Positions 29,154 through 39,707 of a stretch of 64,000 bases of DNA are shown here, one piece after another. A program made the position numbers and the translations under genes. The notes beneath the pieces were generated by a model that made no database searches, was not told where the DNA came from, and was given only the letters and a program-made list of their open reading frames with translations. Source of the DNA: Blastococcus sp. TF02-8 (GTDB taxonomy: Bacteria; Actinomycetota; Actinomycetes; Mycobacteriales; Geodermatophilaceae); NCBI RefSeq assembly GCF_003319175.1, contig NZ_QOHK01000002.1, positions 62,001 to 126,000 of the forward strand, in the 5' to 3' direction. Numbering within the stretch: position 1 is the first letter of the stretch; each line of letters opens with the position of its first letter.

Positions 29154-29549
29154 ATGGCACGTGGGGGCCGGCGCGAGGAGCCGATGCTCTTCCTGAGCCC
29201 GGAGCAGTACCGGGCGCGGTTCGGTGTCGAGCCCGACCTGTCCGATCTCCCGGAGCCGCCTCCCCCGCGGCTGCCGTCCGTGGTGCTCCTCCTGCCCGAC
29301 CACGGCCCGTTCCTGTGGGACCGCTCGCCGGACGGCCGCGCGGGCCAGCTCGATCCCGCGGACCTCGGGCTCAGCGCCCGGCTGACCGAGCGGCTGGAGG
29401 CCTGGGCGGAGCGGCAGACCCTCTCCGGGAGCCGCGACTGGGCCCGGGAGGGCGAGGTGCTGGCCCGTGAGCTGCGGCGGGAGTTCGACCGTCGCGGCCT
29501 CGACGTCGCCGTCCACCTCTGGAGCGTTCCCGCGGACGACGACGCCTGA
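29154..29549 (+). CDS. Hypothetical protein
   Basis: A 131-residue protein I do not recognise. It starts MARGGRREEPMLFLSPEQYRA, has a Pro-rich turn (DLPEPPPPRLPS) and ends in an acidic tail. The middle reads LLLPDHGPFLWDRSPDG. The start at 29154 is preferred for its TATCGT -10 box. An ATG at 29184 with GAGGAG close upstream is the alternative. It sits between the ngg terminator and a convergent CoA-transferase gene. Confidence 0.6.
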   Translation: MARGGRREEPMLFLSPEQYRARFGVEPDLSDLPEPPPPRLPSVVLLLPDHGPFLWDRSPDGRAGQLDPADLGLSARLTERLEAWAERQTLSGSRDWAREGEVLARELRREFDRRGLDVAVHLWSVPADDDA

Positions 29550-29555
29550 CCCCTC

Positions 29556-30683
29556 TCAGAGGCCGAGCTCGGCGCGGATCTCCTCGGTGTGCTGGCCGGC
29601 CCGGGGCACCGAGCCCACGCGACCGGGGGTCACCGAGAACCGCGGGGCGACGTCGGGCTGGAGGACGCCGTCGACCTCGACGAACACCCCGCGCTCCACG
29701 TTGTGCGAGTCCGTCGTCGCCTCCAGCAGCGACCACACCGGCGCGACGCACGCGTCGGTGCCCTCGAACACCTGCCACCACTCCGCGCGCGTGCGGGAGG
29801 CGAACAGCTCGGTGAACCGCTCCCGCAGGGCCGGCCACTGGCGCGGGTCGTTGCGGTCCGGCAGCGTCTCGTCCCCGGCCAGCCCGAGCCCTTCCAGCAA
29901 CGCCGCGTAGAACTGCTCCTCCAGCGCCCCGACGGCGAGGAAGGTGTCGTCGGCGCAGCGGTACACGTCGTAGAACGGCGCACCGGTGTCGAGCAGGTTG
30001 CGGCCGCGCCGGTCGGTCCAGACCCCGGCGTCGAGCATGCCGTGGATCATCGTGGTGAGGACGGCGGTGCCGTCGACGATCGCCGCGTCGACCACCTGCC
30101 CCTCCCCCGTCGACCGCGCACGGATCAGCGCCGCGAGCGCGCCCAGGGCGAGGAACACTCCCCCGCCGCCGAAGTCGCCGAGCAGGTTCAGCGGCGGCGC
30201 CGGGCGCTCGTCGGGCCGGCCCGAGGCCCCCAGCGCGCCGGTGAGCGCGATGTAGCCGATGTCGTGCCCGGCCGAGTGCGCCAGCGGGCCGGTCTGGCCC
30301 CATCCGGTCATCCGGCCGTACACCAGTGCGGGGTTCTCCCCCATCAGCTCGTCGGGCCCGAGCCCCAGCCGCTCCATGACGCCCGGCCGGAAGCCCTCGA
30401 GCAGCACGTCCGACCGTCGCACGAGGGCGCGGACCACCTCGAGATCCGCAGGCTCCTTGAGGTCGAGGGCGATCGAGCGCTTCCCCCGGTCCAGCAGCGA
30501 CGTCGCCCCGAGCGAGCCCAGCAGTCCCCCGCGCGCGCCCTTGCGGTCGATGCGGACGACGTCGGCCCCGAGGTCGGCGAGCAGCATGCCGCAGAAGGGC
30601 CCCGGGCCCAGCCCCGCGAACTCGACGACCCGGACACCCTCGAGTGGACCCACGTGCGCTCCCCTGCTCCCGGCCGCCGGCAT
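29556..30683 (-). CDS. CaiB/BaiF-type CoA-transferase, alpha-methylacyl-CoA racemase-like
   Basis: A 375-residue family III CoA-transferase/racemase. It starts GPLEGVRVVEFAGLGPGPFCGMLLADLGADVVRIDR, the usual opening of alpha-methylacyl-CoA racemases. DLKEPADLEVV and LLEGFRPGVMERLGLG follow. The active-site Asp lies in NLLGDFGGGG, typical of the racemase branch. It probably epimerises 2-methyl-branched acyl-CoA during fatty-acid or sterol side-chain breakdown. The ATG at 30683 has GGGAGGG just upstream; an earlier in-frame start at 30740 is less likely. Confidence 0.9.
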   Translation of the reverse strand: MPAAGSRGAHVGPLEGVRVVEFAGLGPGPFCGMLLADLGADVVRIDRKGARGGLLGSLGATSLLDRGKRSIALDLKEPADLEVVRALVRRSDVLLEGFRPGVMERLGLGPDELMGENPALVYGRMTGWGQTGPLAHSAGHDIGYIALTGALGASGRPDERPAPPLNLLGDFGGGGVFLALGALAALIRARSTGEGQVVDAAIVDGTAVLTTMIHGMLDAGVWTDRRGRNLLDTGAPFYDVYRCADDTFLAVGALEEQFYAALLEGLGLAGDETLPDRNDPRQWPALRERFTELFASRTRAEWWQVFEGTDACVAPVWSLLEATTDSHNVERGVFVEVDGVLQPDVAPRFSVTPGRVGSVPRAGQHTEEIRAELGL

Positions 30684-30740
30684 GCGACCCTCCCGGAGGC
30701 ACTCTGCCGCACGCCCGGGACGAGAGGAGGGGCAGGTCAC

Positions 30741-31124
30741 ATGGCCTATCTCCTCGCCGCGGTCGGCGGCGCCCTCGGTGCCCTGGCGCGCTGGGGTCTG
30801 GCCGAGGCGGTCCCCGGCTCCCCTCCCGGATGGCCCTGGGCGACGCTCCTGGTCAACCTGGTCGGCTGCCTGCTCCTCGGGTTGCTCGTCGCACTGCTGG
30901 CAGCCCGCTCCCCCACCCCGACGTGGGCGCGTCCGTTTCTGGGCGTGGGGGTCCTGGGAGGCTTCACCACGTACTCGACGTTCGCCGTCGAGACCGTGCG
31001 CCTGGCCGACGCCGGAGCGGCCGGTACCGCCGTCGGCTACGTCGTCGTCTCGGTCGTGGGTGGCGTGCTCGCCGCGGCCGCGGGCACCCTCGCCGGACGG
31101 CGGATGACCCGGGGCGCATCGTGA
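30741..31124 (+). CDS. crcB: Fluoride ion channel FluC/CrcB, first subunit
   Basis: A 127-residue four-helix membrane protein that exports fluoride as a dimer. It starts GGALGALARWGLAEAVP, has WATLLVNLVGCLLLGLL (the NxxG motif), and VGVLGGFTTYSTFAVET with the fluoride-lining Phe/Thr/Ser box. The ATG follows AGAGGAGGGG. It is the first of two overlapping crcB genes; such pairs make heterodimers in other Gram-positive bacteria. No fluoride riboswitch was recognised upstream. Confidence 0.93.
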   Translation: MAYLLAAVGGALGALARWGLAEAVPGSPPGWPWATLLVNLVGCLLLGLLVALLAARSPTPTWARPFLGVGVLGGFTTYSTFAVETVRLADAGAAGTAVGYVVVSVVGGVLAAAAGTLAGRRMTRGAS

Positions 31125-31480
31125 CCCCGTGGCTGGTCGTGGCCGGTGCCGTGCTGGGCGCCCCCCTGCGGCTGCTGGCCGAACGCGTCGCCGTGCGCAG
31201 GCGGGGGCCGGGGAGCGTGCTCGGCACGGTGACGGTCAACGTCGTCGGGAGCGCGCTGCTCGGGCTGCTGCTCGGCAGCGCGGACTGCCCCGCCTGGCTG
31301 GTGGCCCTCGTGGGCACCGGGTTCTGCGGCACGCTGACGACGTTCTCCACCTTCGGCACCGACGTCGTCCGGCTGGCCGAGCAGCGCCGCAGCCGGGTGC
31401 TGGGGGCGTACCTGGCTGCCACGCTGGTCCTCGGTCTCGGTGCGGCCGGAGCCGGTTACGCACTCGGCCGGGTGCTCTGA
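31121..31480 (+). CDS. crcB: Fluoride ion channel FluC/CrcB, second subunit
   Basis: A 119-residue paralogue from a GTG that overlaps the first crcB stop (GTGA). It has GAPLRLLAERV, GTVTVNVVGSALLGLL and VGTGFCGTLTTFSTFGTD, the same channel boxes as its neighbour. It is clearly not a duplicate copy, since little else is identical. The pair probably forms a dual-topology-resolved heterodimer. Confidence 0.92.
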   Translation: MTPWLVVAGAVLGAPLRLLAERVAVRRRGPGSVLGTVTVNVVGSALLGLLLGSADCPAWLVALVGTGFCGTLTTFSTFGTDVVRLAEQRRSRVLGAYLAATLVLGLGAAGAGYALGRVL

Positions 31481-31515
31481 ACCGCGCCCGGAGGGCGACC
31501 GGCCGCCGCTCTGGA

Positions 31516-31521
31516 TAGGGT
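31516..31521 (+). promoter_or_regulatory. otsA: Candidate -10 box before otsA
   Basis: TAGGGT lies 9 bases before the otsA ATG at 31531, and no clear Shine-Dalgarno is present. A near-leaderless transcript is possible. Confidence 0.35.
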
Positions 31522-31530
31522 CGGGGCGGT

Positions 31531-32946
31531 ATGGCCGAGAACAACGAGGTTGAGGTCAAGGCGGACAGTCCCGTCGTCGTGGTCGCGAACCGGCTGCCGG
31601 TCGACCAGGTCACCGAGCCTGACGGCTCGACCCGCTGGCAGCGCAGCCCCGGCGGGCTGGTCACCGCGCTGGAGCCGTTCGTCGCGGGTCGCGGTGGTGC
31701 CTGGGTCGGTTGGTCCGGCTCGGCGGGAGAGGCGCCCGAGCCCTTCGAGTCCGGCGGGATGCAGCTCATCCCCGTGCCGCTCTCCGAGGAGGAGGTCGAC
31801 CGCTACTACGAGGGCATGTCGAACGCCTCGCTGTGGCCGCTCTACCACGACGTCGTGGAGAAGCCGGAGTACCACCGGACCTGGTGGGACACCTACGTGC
31901 AGGTCAACAAGCGGTTCGCCGAGCGCGCCGCGGCTGTCGCGGCCGAAAACGCCATCGTCTGGGTGCACGACTACCAGCTCCAGCTGGTGCCGGCGATGCT
32001 CCGCCAGCGCCGACCCGACCTCACGATCGGGTTCTTCCTGCACATCCCGTTCCCGCCCTACGAGCTGTTCACCCAGCTGCCGTGGCGGTCGGCGATCGTC
32101 GAGGGGCTCCTCGGCGCGGACCTGGTGGGCTTCCAGCTGCCCTCCGCCGCGGCGAACTTCGTCCAGCTGGCCCGACGGCTGCACGACCTGACCTGCCGGC
32201 GCGACCAGATCACGTACGACCAGCGGACCGTCACCGCGAAGGCCTTCCCGATCTCCATCGACGTCGCGGCGTTCGACGAGCTCGCCTCCTCCCCCGAGGT
32301 GCTCGCCCGTGCCAAGGAGATCCGCGAGGAGCTGGGGAACCCGAGCAAGATCATCCTGGGCGTCGACCGGCTGGACTACACCAAGGGCATCAGCGTCCGC
32401 CTCAACGCCTTCCAGGAGCTCCTGGAGGACGGCATCGTCGAGGCGCCGGACACGGTGCTGGTACAGGTCGCCACCCCGAGCCGCGAGCGGGTCGAGCACT
32501 ACGTGCACATGCGCGAGACGATCGAGCAGCAGGTCGGGCACATCAACGGCGTCTTCGGCTCCATCGCCGGCCCGGCGGTCCACTACTTCAACCAGTCGAT
32601 GCCGCGTGAGGAGCTCGCCGCTCTGTACCGCGCGGCCGACGTCATGCTCGTGACCCCGTACCGCGACGGCATGAACCTGGTCGCCAAGGAGTACGTGGCC
32701 GCGCGGGGCGACGACGGCGGCGCGCTGGTGCTGTCGGAGTTCGCGGGCGCCGCCGCCCAGCTCAAGCAGGCGTTCCTGGTCAATCCGCACGACATCGCCG
32801 GGGTCAAGAACCAGCTGGTGCGCGCGCTGCGGGCCGAACCCGCGGAGCTGTCGAAGCGGATGCGCGCCATGCGCCGGCACCTGGCGAAGAACGACCTGGA
32901 CCACTGGGCCAGCTCCTTCTTCGAGGCTCTGCGCAGGCAGGCGTGA
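31531..32946 (+). CDS. otsA: Trehalose-6-phosphate synthase
   Basis: A 471-residue GT20 glycosyltransferase that joins UDP- or GDP/ADP-glucose to glucose 6-phosphate. [11 protein letters not shown] and [10 protein letters not shown] form the N-terminal loop. [32 protein letters not shown] and [17 protein letters not shown] are the signature segments, in order. The length is normal for bacterial OtsA. It overlaps otsB by 4 bases, giving a complete OtsAB trehalose pathway for osmotic and desiccation protection. Confidence 0.97.
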   Translation: MAENNEVEVKADSPVVVVANRLPVDQVTEPDGSTRWQRSPGGLVTALEPFVAGRGGAWVGWSGSAGEAPEPFESGGMQLIPVPLSEEEVDRYYEGMSNASLWPLYHDVVEKPEYHRTWWDTYVQVNKRFAERAAAVAAENAIVWVHDYQLQLVPAMLRQRRPDLTIGFFLHIPFPPYELFTQLPWRSAIVEGLLGADLVGFQLPSAAANFVQLARRLHDLTCRRDQITYDQRTVTAKAFPISIDVAAFDELASSPEVLARAKEIREELGNPSKIILGVDRLDYTKGISVRLNAFQELLEDGIVEAPDTVLVQVATPSRERVEHYVHMRETIEQQVGHINGVFGSIAGPAVHYFNQSMPREELAALYRAADVMLVTPYRDGMNLVAKEYVAARGDDGGALVLSEFAGAAAQLKQAFLVNPHDIAGVKNQLVRALRAEPAELSKRMRAMRRHLAKNDLDHWASSFFEALRRQA

Positions 32947-33689
32947 GCTCGGACCTCGATCCTGCGCTGGAGGCCGCGCTCGCCGCAGTGGCCGCGCGGC
33001 GTCCACTGCTCGTCGCCAGCGACTACGACGGGGTGCTGGCCCGGCTCCGCGACGATCCCTCCGCCGCCGTTCCGGAGCCCGGCGTGTCCGAGGCGCTGGC
33101 GTCGCTCGCGGCCGTCGACGGCGTGGCCGTGGCTCTGGTCAGCGGCCGGGGGGTCGAGGACCTGCAGCGCACCAGCGGGCTGGCCGGTCCCTTCCGCTGG
33201 GTCGGCAGCCACGGCGCCGAGTACGACGGTCCGCTCAGCGGCGACCTCGCCGAGCACCGGGACGAGCTGGCCCGGCTGCTCGGACCGGAGGTGGCCGGCA
33301 CCCCCGGCGCGCGACTGGAGGTGAAGCCGGCGAGCGTGGCCGTCCACGTCCGGCAGGTCGCCGACCGCGATGCCGCTGCCGAGCTGCTCGCTCGCGCCCG
33401 GGCGCTGGTGGATTCGTCACTGACGATGAAGCCCGGCAAGGACGTGCTGGAGATGGCGGTCACCGACGCCGACAAGGGCTCGGCGCTCCGGCGGCTGATG
33501 GCCGACCTCGGCGCGGCGGGGGCGGTCTACCTGGGCGACGACGTGACCGACGAGGACGGCTTCCGGGCGCTGGCCGGGAACGGCGTCTCGGTCAAGGTCG
33601 GCGAGGGGGAGACCGCCGCGCACCACCGCGTCCCGGACCCCGCGGGCGCCCTCCGCGTGCTGACCCGGCTCCGGGAACTGCTCGCCTGA
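32943..33689 (+). CDS. otsB: Trehalose-6-phosphate phosphatase
   Basis: A 248-residue HAD-family phosphatase. Motif I is SDYDGVLAR at about 26-34 (Asp nucleophile and acid). ALVSGRG is motif [12 protein letters not shown] carries the motif III Lys, and [12 protein letters not shown] is motif IV. The GTG overlaps the otsA stop. It removes the phosphate from trehalose 6-phosphate made by OtsA. Confidence 0.94.
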   Translation: MSSDLDPALEAALAAVAARRPLLVASDYDGVLARLRDDPSAAVPEPGVSEALASLAAVDGVAVALVSGRGVEDLQRTSGLAGPFRWVGSHGAEYDGPLSGDLAEHRDELARLLGPEVAGTPGARLEVKPASVAVHVRQVADRDAAAELLARARALVDSSLTMKPGKDVLEMAVTDADKGSALRRLMADLGAAGAVYLGDDVTDEDGFRALAGNGVSVKVGEGETAAHHRVPDPAGALRVLTRLRELLA

Positions 33690-34013
33690 TCACGGCGTGT
33701 CGGGCTTGCCAACCAGGCGACCAATAGGCCCTGGATGGTTCCGGAGCCCTGCCGGAGACCGCCGATCGGACGGCGCTCGAATGCCGCGGCCGTCGCGACC
33801 TGCGCATTTCCCGGCCGATGATGTGCCCGGCGAACTATCTCGGGAATCGCGGGATGTCGACAAATGGCCATCTCTCGAGCCGCTGACCCGAACGGTCGAT
33901 CACAATTGTTCCGGCACGTTTGAATTGCGTGTCGCGTGCTCGTTGGAGTGACCACAATCAGCGCTGTCACCAGGAGCGGTGGCGCAGGCCCTTCATCGTC
34001 AGGACGGTTTCCC
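33690..34013 (+). other. Intergenic region, otsB to MCP1
   Basis: No gene is seen. The right half is AT-richer than its surroundings and holds the TGTCGACA palindrome at 33855. AGGACGG before the GTG at 34014 is the ribosome-binding site. No clear terminator hairpin follows otsB. Confidence 0.6.
33855..33862. promoter_or_regulatory. TGTCGACA operator candidate, MCP1
   Basis: Perfect palindrome 151 bases before the MCP1 start. It shares the site with the other MCP genes and cheB but lacks the GGTCAC-like element at the usual distance. Confidence 0.55.
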
Positions 34014-35621
34014 GTGAGCACCCGTATCTCTTCTCCCGTCGCGCAGCGGCGCGCGGGCTGGTTCGCCGACCGCCCCCTGGCGGTGAAGTTCGGCATCCTC
34101 GTCGGCGTCGTCATGGTGGCGTTCGCCGGCGTCGTCACCGCGCTCCTCGTGGGCACGTCCGCGGTGAACGACGCGAGCGACGAGCTCGACCGCCTCAACC
34201 AGGCGGAGAAGCTGGTCCTCCAGCTCGACACCCGCGCCAGCGAGCTCAAGGTCGACGGCTTCAAGGCCGCCACCCGCCCCGACCCGACCGAGCAGCTCGC
34301 CGAGCTGGCCGACGACATCGCCACCCCGCAGGAGATGCTCGAGGAGCTGGGCACGATCGAGCTGCACGGGGAGTCGGCCGACACCGTCGGCGCCCTCGAG
34401 GAGGCCTACGCCGCCTACACCGACGCCATCACGGTGTACGTCAACTCGGCGATCGCCGACCAGGCCGGCGCCCGCGCCCGCTGGGAGGAGATCCAGGCGG
34501 CCAACGACCTGAGCGACGGTGCCGTCGGTGCGGCCAAGGACGCCCTGGCCGCCGAGAGCGCCATCGCCCAGAAGGAGCTGGACGACGCGATCAGCAGCGC
34601 CGAGACCCAGAGCATCACGGTCGCCGTCGCCGCCGTCCTGCTCATCCTCGCGCTGAGCCTGCTGACCATGCGCTCGATCGCCCGCCCGGTGCAGCGGGTC
34701 AAGCTGTCGCTCGACGCCCTGGCCAAGGGTGACCTGACGGTCGTCACTGGCGTGACCTCGCGGGACGAGATCGGCCAGATGGCCGGCTCCCTGGACTCGG
34801 CGCAGGCCAGCCTGCGTGCGGTGATGGCCTCGGTCGTCGCCTCGGCGGACGCGGTGGCTGCCTCCTCCGAGGAGCTGTCGGCCTCGTCGGCGCAGATCTC
34901 GGCCTCGGCGGAGGAGACCTCGGCCCAGTCCGGCGTGGTCGCCGGTGCCGCCGAGGAGGTCTCGCGCAGCGTGCAGACCGTCGCCGCCGGAGCCGAGGAG
35001 ATGGGGGCGTCGATCCGCGAGATCGCCACCAACGCCGCGGAGGCCAGCCAGGTCGCCGCCCGCGCCGTGGACGCCGCGGCCACCACCACCGCCACCGTGG
35101 CCAAGCTGGGCGACTCCTCGGCCGAGATCGGCAACGTGGTCAAGGTGATCACGAGCATCGCGGAGCAGACCAACCTGCTGGCGCTGAACGCGACCATCGA
35201 GGCCGCGCGTGCTGGTGAGGCCGGTAAGGGCTTCGCGGTCGTGGCCAACGAGGTCAAGGAGCTGGCGCAGGAGACGGCGAAGGCGACCGAGGACATCGCC
35301 AAGCGGGTCCTGGCCATCCAGGGCGACACGACGGCCGCGGTGACCGCGATCGAGGAGATCAGCAGCATCGTCGCGCAGATCTCCGACCGGCAGACCACCA
35401 TCGCCAGCGCGGTGGAGGAGCAGACGGCGACGACGAGCGAGATGTCGCGCTCGGTGCAGGAGGCCGCCGGCGGCACCACCCAGATCGCCGACAACATCTC
35501 CGGCGTCTCGGGTGCGGCCGATGCCACCACCCAGGCCCTGGGGCAGACCCGGGTCGCCGTCGACGAGCTCTCCCGGATGGCTGCCGACCTGCGCACCACC
35601 GTCGGGCAGTTCACCTACTGA
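34014..35621 (+). CDS. Methyl-accepting chemotaxis protein 1
   Basis: A 535-residue transmembrane receptor. TM1 is about 25-46, the periplasmic sensor about 47-199 (helical, with [16 protein letters not shown]), TM2 about 200-219, HAMP about 220-272 and the signalling hairpin about 275-530. The tip reads [20 protein letters not shown], and the C-terminus is VGQFTY. The sensor is related to MCP5 (the same RASELKVDG segment). The GTG at 34014 is chosen because AGGACGG precedes it. It heads the seven-receptor array and has its own terminator. Confidence 0.94.
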   Translation: MSTRISSPVAQRRAGWFADRPLAVKFGILVGVVMVAFAGVVTALLVGTSAVNDASDELDRLNQAEKLVLQLDTRASELKVDGFKAATRPDPTEQLAELADDIATPQEMLEELGTIELHGESADTVGALEEAYAAYTDAITVYVNSAIADQAGARARWEEIQAANDLSDGAVGAAKDALAAESAIAQKELDDAISSAETQSITVAVAAVLLILALSLLTMRSIARPVQRVKLSLDALAKGDLTVVTGVTSRDEIGQMAGSLDSAQASLRAVMASVVASADAVAASSEELSASSAQISASAEETSAQSGVVAGAAEEVSRSVQTVAAGAEEMGASIREIATNAAEASQVAARAVDAAATTTATVAKLGDSSAEIGNVVKVITSIAEQTNLLALNATIEAARAGEAGKGFAVVANEVKELAQETAKATEDIAKRVLAIQGDTTAAVTAIEEISSIVAQISDRQTTIASAVEEQTATTSEMSRSVQEAAGGTTQIADNISGVSGAADATTQALGQTRVAVDELSRMAADLRTTVGQFTY

Positions 35622-35652
35622 CGCGAGCCTCGCCCCGCACCACCGCACGCGG

Positions 35653-35684
35653 AGAAGCGCACGACCGACCGGTCGTGCGCTTCT
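35653..35684 (+). terminator. Terminator after MCP1
   Basis: A 14-base perfect stem (AGAAGCGCACGACC with GGTCGTGCGCTTCT) and 4-base loop, starting 32 bases after the MCP1 stop. Confidence 0.85.
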
Positions 35685-35731
35685 TCGCGTTCCTGCTGTG
35701 GCGCGAGTTCCCGGTGTGAAGAAAGCAGCCT

Positions 35732-35739
35732 TGTCGACA
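35732..35739. promoter_or_regulatory. TGTCGACA operator candidate, MCP2
   Basis: Perfect palindrome 177 bases before the MCP2 start. Ten bases later comes GGTTATCG (35750), the second conserved element. Confidence 0.65.
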
Positions 35740-35916
35740 TTTCCGAGACGGTTATCGAACTATTCGGTCGCGCACAATGCGACACGCGTGTCGATGGGGT
35801 CGGTCCAGTGACGCTGCCCCTACTTTCCTTGGTGCACGGGAATCCCGCGACGATGGCGTCGGAGAGGAACCCGTTCCATTCCACCCCGCCCGTCACACAT
35901 TTCACAGGAGTTCGTC

Positions 35917-37524
35917 ATGACCGTTCCCAGTGCGCCCGCCCGGCGCGGCAACTGGTTCGCCGACCGCCCCGTCGGCGTCAAGCTGGGGGCGGCGATGGTT
36001 CTCCTCGGCGGCGTCGGCCTGGCCGCCGGCGGCGTGGCCGTCGACCGGATCAACAGCCTCGCCGACGCCCAGCAGGGGCTCTACGACGAGAACGTCGCGC
36101 CGATGGTGCAGCTGAACGAGGCGCAGCGGCACTTCCAGGGCGTGCGCGCCCGCGTGCTGCAGTACGCGGTCGCCGACGTCGCGACCCGCGCCGAGCTGCG
36201 CACCGAGATCGACGAGCGCTACACCAAGCTCCAGGACGTCCTCGAGGCCTACGCCCCGCACGCCAAGGACGACGCCGCCATCGTCGGACTGAAGGAGGAC
36301 GCAGCCGCGTTCGTGCAGGCGTCGACGACGACCCTCTTCCCCCTCGCCGACGCCGGCAATGCCGCCGGGTTCGGTGCGCTCTACCAGGGCCAGGTCCGCG
36401 GCATCGGCGACGACGCGCTCGACGCGATCGTCGCCGAGGGTGAGGCGCAGTCGGCCTCGGCGACCACGCACGTCGACGACGACCAGGACTCTGCGAAGGC
36501 GGCCGTCTGGATCGTGCTGGTCCTCCTCGGCGTCGGCATCGTCATCTCCGGTGCGCTGGCCGTGCTGATCGTCCGCCGGCTGGTCCGCACCGTCCGCTCG
36601 GTGCAGACCTCGGTCGAGGCGCTCGCCGAGGGTGACCTGACCGTCTCCCCCGCCGCGAGCGGCAACGACGAGCTGGGCCGGATGGCTTCGGCCCTCGGCC
36701 GGGCCCAGAGCTCGCTGCGCGAGGTCATGGCCGGCGTGGCCGCCTCCGCCAGCGCTGTCGCCGCCTCCTCCGAGGAGCTCTCTGCCTCCTCGGCGCAGAT
36801 CGCCGCCTCGGCCGAGGAGACCGCCGCCCAGTCCGGTGTCGTGTCCTCCGCCGCGGAGGAGGTCTCCCGCAGCGTGCAGACCGTCGCCGCGGGTGCCGAG
36901 GAGATGGGCCTGTCCATCCGGGAGATCTCGCAGAACGCCGCGGAGGCCAGCGAGGTCGCCAACCGTGCCGTGTCGGCCGCGGAGACCACCACGGCCACCG
37001 TCGCCAAGCTGGGGGAGTCCTCGGCCGAGATCGGCAACGTCGTCAAGGTCATCACCAGCATCGCCGAGCAGACGAACCTGCTCGCGCTGAACGCCACCAT
37101 CGAGGCGGCGCGGGCCGGTGAGGCGGGCAAGGGGTTCGCCGTCGTCGCCAACGAGGTCAAGGAGCTGGCGCAGGAGACCGCCAAGGCCACCGAGGACATC
37201 GCGCAGCGGGTCCTGGCCATCCAGGGCGACACCACCGCGGCGGTGACCGCGATCGAGGAGATCAGCAGCATCGTCGCGCAGATCTCCGACCGCCAGACCA
37301 CCATCGCCTCCGCGGTGGAGGAGCAAACCGCGACCACCAGCGAGATGTCCCGCTCGGTGCAGGAGGCCGCCGGCGGCACCACCCAGATCGCCGACAACAT
37401 CAGCAGCGTCTCGACGTCGGCCGACTCCACCACGCAGGCGCTGACCCAGACCCGGACCGCCGTCGACGAGCTGTCGCGGATGGCGTCGGACCTGCGCACC
37501 ACCGTGGGCCGCTTCACCTACTGA
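35917..37524 (+). CDS. Methyl-accepting chemotaxis protein 2
   Basis: A 535-residue receptor. TM1 is about 22-42. The sensor is about 43-194, with a four-helix-bundle look ([18 protein letters not shown], the style of 4HB_MCP). TM2 is about 196-219, HAMP about 220-272, then the signalling hairpin. The C-terminus is VGRFTY. The signalling half is almost identical to the other six receptors, but the sensor is not. CACAGGAG lies before the ATG. Confidence 0.94.
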   Translation: MTVPSAPARRGNWFADRPVGVKLGAAMVLLGGVGLAAGGVAVDRINSLADAQQGLYDENVAPMVQLNEAQRHFQGVRARVLQYAVADVATRAELRTEIDERYTKLQDVLEAYAPHAKDDAAIVGLKEDAAAFVQASTTTLFPLADAGNAAGFGALYQGQVRGIGDDALDAIVAEGEAQSASATTHVDDDQDSAKAAVWIVLVLLGVGIVISGALAVLIVRRLVRTVRSVQTSVEALAEGDLTVSPAASGNDELGRMASALGRAQSSLREVMAGVAASASAVAASSEELSASSAQIAASAEETAAQSGVVSSAAEEVSRSVQTVAAGAEEMGLSIREISQNAAEASEVANRAVSAAETTTATVAKLGESSAEIGNVVKVITSIAEQTNLLALNATIEAARAGEAGKGFAVVANEVKELAQETAKATEDIAQRVLAIQGDTTAAVTAIEEISSIVAQISDRQTTIASAVEEQTATTSEMSRSVQEAAGGTTQIADNISSVSTSADSTTQALTQTRTAVDELSRMASDLRTTVGRFTY

Positions 37525-37560
37525 CACGACCGGGGCCACCGGCCGCACACCCGCCACATC

Positions 37561-37596
37561 CCGAGGGCGCACGGCAATGCTGCCGTGCGCCCTCGG
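37561..37596 (+). terminator. Terminator after MCP2
   Basis: A perfect 16-base stem (CCGAGGGCGCACGGCA and its complement) around ATGC. The GAGGGCGCACGGC core recurs after MCP3. Confidence 0.88.
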
Positions 37597-37629
37597 TCGT
37601 CGTGGAACGGGCACATGGTGGCGTCACCA

Positions 37630-37666
37630 ACCATTCCCGGCTCATGTCGACATCCGAGGGAATGGT
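37630..37666. promoter_or_regulatory. Extended TGTCGACA operator candidate, MCP3
   Basis: TGTCGACA (37645-37652) sits at the centre of a wider inverted repeat, ACCATTCCC (37630-37638) and GGGAATGGT (37658-37666). It ends 162 bases before the MCP3 start. ACCATTCCC also occurs left of the cheB operator. Confidence 0.68.
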
Positions 37667-37828
37667 GGGACGACTTTCTGGGAGTTTCCTGGCAACACGC
37701 TGGCGATAGGGCCGACCGAGATCCGGTACCCCCGCATCCTTCTGGGGTCGGACGAGCACTCCCGCGGCCTCAGGTGATCCGGAGCCGCACGCCCTGGACT
37801 CCCCTCCCCCACGCACTGGAGCAACGCC

Positions 37829-39487
37829 ATGACCGAATCCACCGGCCCAGCCCTCGCGGACGACCGCCCCACCACCTCCGTCGGGGGGCGCTCCCGACTC
37901 TCGTGGTTCCTGAACCGGTCGGTGAGGACCAAGGTGCTCAGTGCCGTGGGGGTCACCGCCGTGGTGGCCGCAGGCATCGGTGCCCTGGGCATCGCCGGCC
38001 TCAGCGAGGCTGCCAGCCAGGCCGACGAGCTCTACTCCAGCAACCTGCTGGGTGCTGTCGAGGTCGCCACCATGGACTCGATCGTCAGCGACATCCGCAT
38101 CGTGACCCGTGATGCTCTCCTCGCCGAGTCGCCCGAGGCGACCCAGGAGAAGTTCGCGATCATCGACGGCTACCGCGCCGACTTCCAGCACTCGGCGGAG
38201 GCCTACGTGGCGACGGGCATGAGCCCGGACCGGCAGGCTCTGCTGGACGACGTCCTCGCCGGCATGGAGAGCTACACCGCCATGCAGGAGACGGTGCTCG
38301 GGCCACTCGCGGTGGCCTATGACATCCGGGGCTGGGTCGCAGCCAACCAGACGCAGGTGGCCCCGGTGATCACGGCGCTCTCCGAGGACCTGCAGGCTCT
38401 GCGCGACCTCGAGGAGCGCTACGCCGCCGAGGCTGCTGCCGCCGTCCGGGAGGACTACGAGTCCCAGCGGAACCTCACCGTCGTGGTCATCGTCGTCGGC
38501 ATCCTCGTGGCCCTCGGCATCGGGTTCGGTGTCGCGCGGAACATCTCGGGCACCGCCCGCCGGGTGCAGGCCGTGACCGAGGCGCTGTCCCGCGGGGATC
38601 TCACGCAGGAGGTGGGTATCCGGGGTGGCTGCGAGCTCGGCCAGATGGCCGTCGCGCTGGACGAGGCCGTGGTGAGCCTCCGTGGCGTCATGGGCGCCGT
38701 CGCCTCCTCGGCGGACGCCGTGGCCGCGAGCTCGGAGGAGCTGTCGGCGTCCTCGGCGCAGATTTCGGCGTCGGCGGAGGAGACCTCGGCGCAGTCCGGT
38801 GTCGTGTCCTCCGCCGCGGAGGAGGTCTCGCGCAGCGTGCAGACCGTCGCCGCGGGTGCGGAGGAGATGGGTGCCTCGATCCGGGAGATCGCGACCAATG
38901 CGGCCGAGGCCAGCGAGGTCGCGCACCGGGCGGTCCAGGCCGCTGCGACGACGACGTCGACGGTCGCGAAGCTGGGGGAGTCCTCGGCGGAGATCGGCAA
39001 CGTCGTCAAGGTCATCACCAGCATCGCCGAGCAGACCAATCTGCTGGCGCTCAACGCGACCATCGAGGCCGCGCGTGCTGGTGAGGCGGGCAAGGGCTTC
39101 GCGGTCGTGGCCAACGAGGTCAAGGAGCTGGCGCAGGAGACGGCGAAGGCGACGGAGGACATCGCGCAGCGCGTGCTGGCCATCCAGGGCGACACGACGG
39201 CCGCGGTGACCGCGATCGAGGAGATCAGCAGCATCGTCGCGCAGATCTCCGACCGGCAGACCACCATCGCCTCCGCGGTGGAGGAGCAGACCGCGACGAC
39301 GAACGAGATGTCGCGGTCGGTGCAGGAGGCCGCGGGCGGCACCACCCAGATCGCGGAGAACATCACCGGCGTGGCCGGTGCCGCGGACTCGACGAACCAG
39401 GCCCTGGGGCAGACCCGCGTCGCCGTCGACGAGCTCTCCCGGATGGCCGCCGACCTGCGCACCATGGTCGGACGGTTCACCTTCTGA
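37829..39487 (+). CDS. Methyl-accepting chemotaxis protein 3
   Basis: A 552-residue receptor. TM1 is about 36-57, the sensor about 58-208, TM2 about 213-233, HAMP about 234-286, then the conserved hairpin. The C-terminus is VGRFTF. The sensor shares features with MCP4 (SxxL/LYSSNL near TM1; DRQAL and ETVLGPLAV), so the two form one sensor subfamily. CTGGAG precedes the ATG. It is the last receptor before the partner-switching block. Confidence 0.94.
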   Translation: MTESTGPALADDRPTTSVGGRSRLSWFLNRSVRTKVLSAVGVTAVVAAGIGALGIAGLSEAASQADELYSSNLLGAVEVATMDSIVSDIRIVTRDALLAESPEATQEKFAIIDGYRADFQHSAEAYVATGMSPDRQALLDDVLAGMESYTAMQETVLGPLAVAYDIRGWVAANQTQVAPVITALSEDLQALRDLEERYAAEAAAAVREDYESQRNLTVVVIVVGILVALGIGFGVARNISGTARRVQAVTEALSRGDLTQEVGIRGGCELGQMAVALDEAVVSLRGVMGAVASSADAVAASSEELSASSAQISASAEETSAQSGVVSSAAEEVSRSVQTVAAGAEEMGASIREIATNAAEASEVAHRAVQAAATTTSTVAKLGESSAEIGNVVKVITSIAEQTNLLALNATIEAARAGEAGKGFAVVANEVKELAQETAKATEDIAQRVLAIQGDTTAAVTAIEEISSIVAQISDRQTTIASAVEEQTATTNEMSRSVQEAAGGTTQIAENITGVAGAADSTNQALGQTRVAVDELSRMAADLRTMVGRFTF

Positions 39488-39526
39488 TCCAGGAACATCC
39501 TGGGCGGACCACTGCACCGCCAGATA

Positions 39527-39557
39527 GAGGGCGCACGGCATCCCGCCGTGCGCCCTC
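39527..39557 (+). terminator. Terminator after MCP3
   Basis: A perfect 13-base stem (GAGGGCGCACGGC with GCCGTGCGCCCTC) and 5-base loop, the same core as the MCP2 terminator. Confidence 0.86.
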
Positions 39558-39607
39558 GGTCGTCCATGGCGAGGACGTGGTGCCGTCACGAACTCCTGCT
39601 GGCCTTG

Positions 39608-39615
39608 CGTCGACA
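39608..39615. promoter_or_regulatory. Decayed MCP operator (CGTCGACA)
   Basis: One base off TGTCGACA, in a stretch (39550-39615) that aligns with the region just after the MCP2 terminator. There is no MCP gene beyond it; a minus-strand RsbW-like gene ends at 39708 instead. Confidence 0.5.
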
Positions 39616-39707
39616 AGCGACGAACGGCACGGACAGTCGCGATTCGACACTCGGTACCGCCGCCCGCGGGGCGGCCCATCCGCTCAAGCGCGATGGAAGG
39701 GGTTCGC

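Larger units (their letters stand above)
37525..37828 (+). other. Intergenic region, MCP2 to MCP3
   Basis: No gene is seen. It contains the MCP2 terminator (37561-37596), a long operator-like palindrome (37630-37666) and about 160 bases of leader. Its left part is homologous to the stretch after MCP3. Confidence 0.7.

Noticed and set aside
30684-30740. Fluoride riboswitch before crcB
   Set aside because: Only 57 bases separate crcB from the divergent CoA-transferase start and no pseudoknot-type fold could be drawn.
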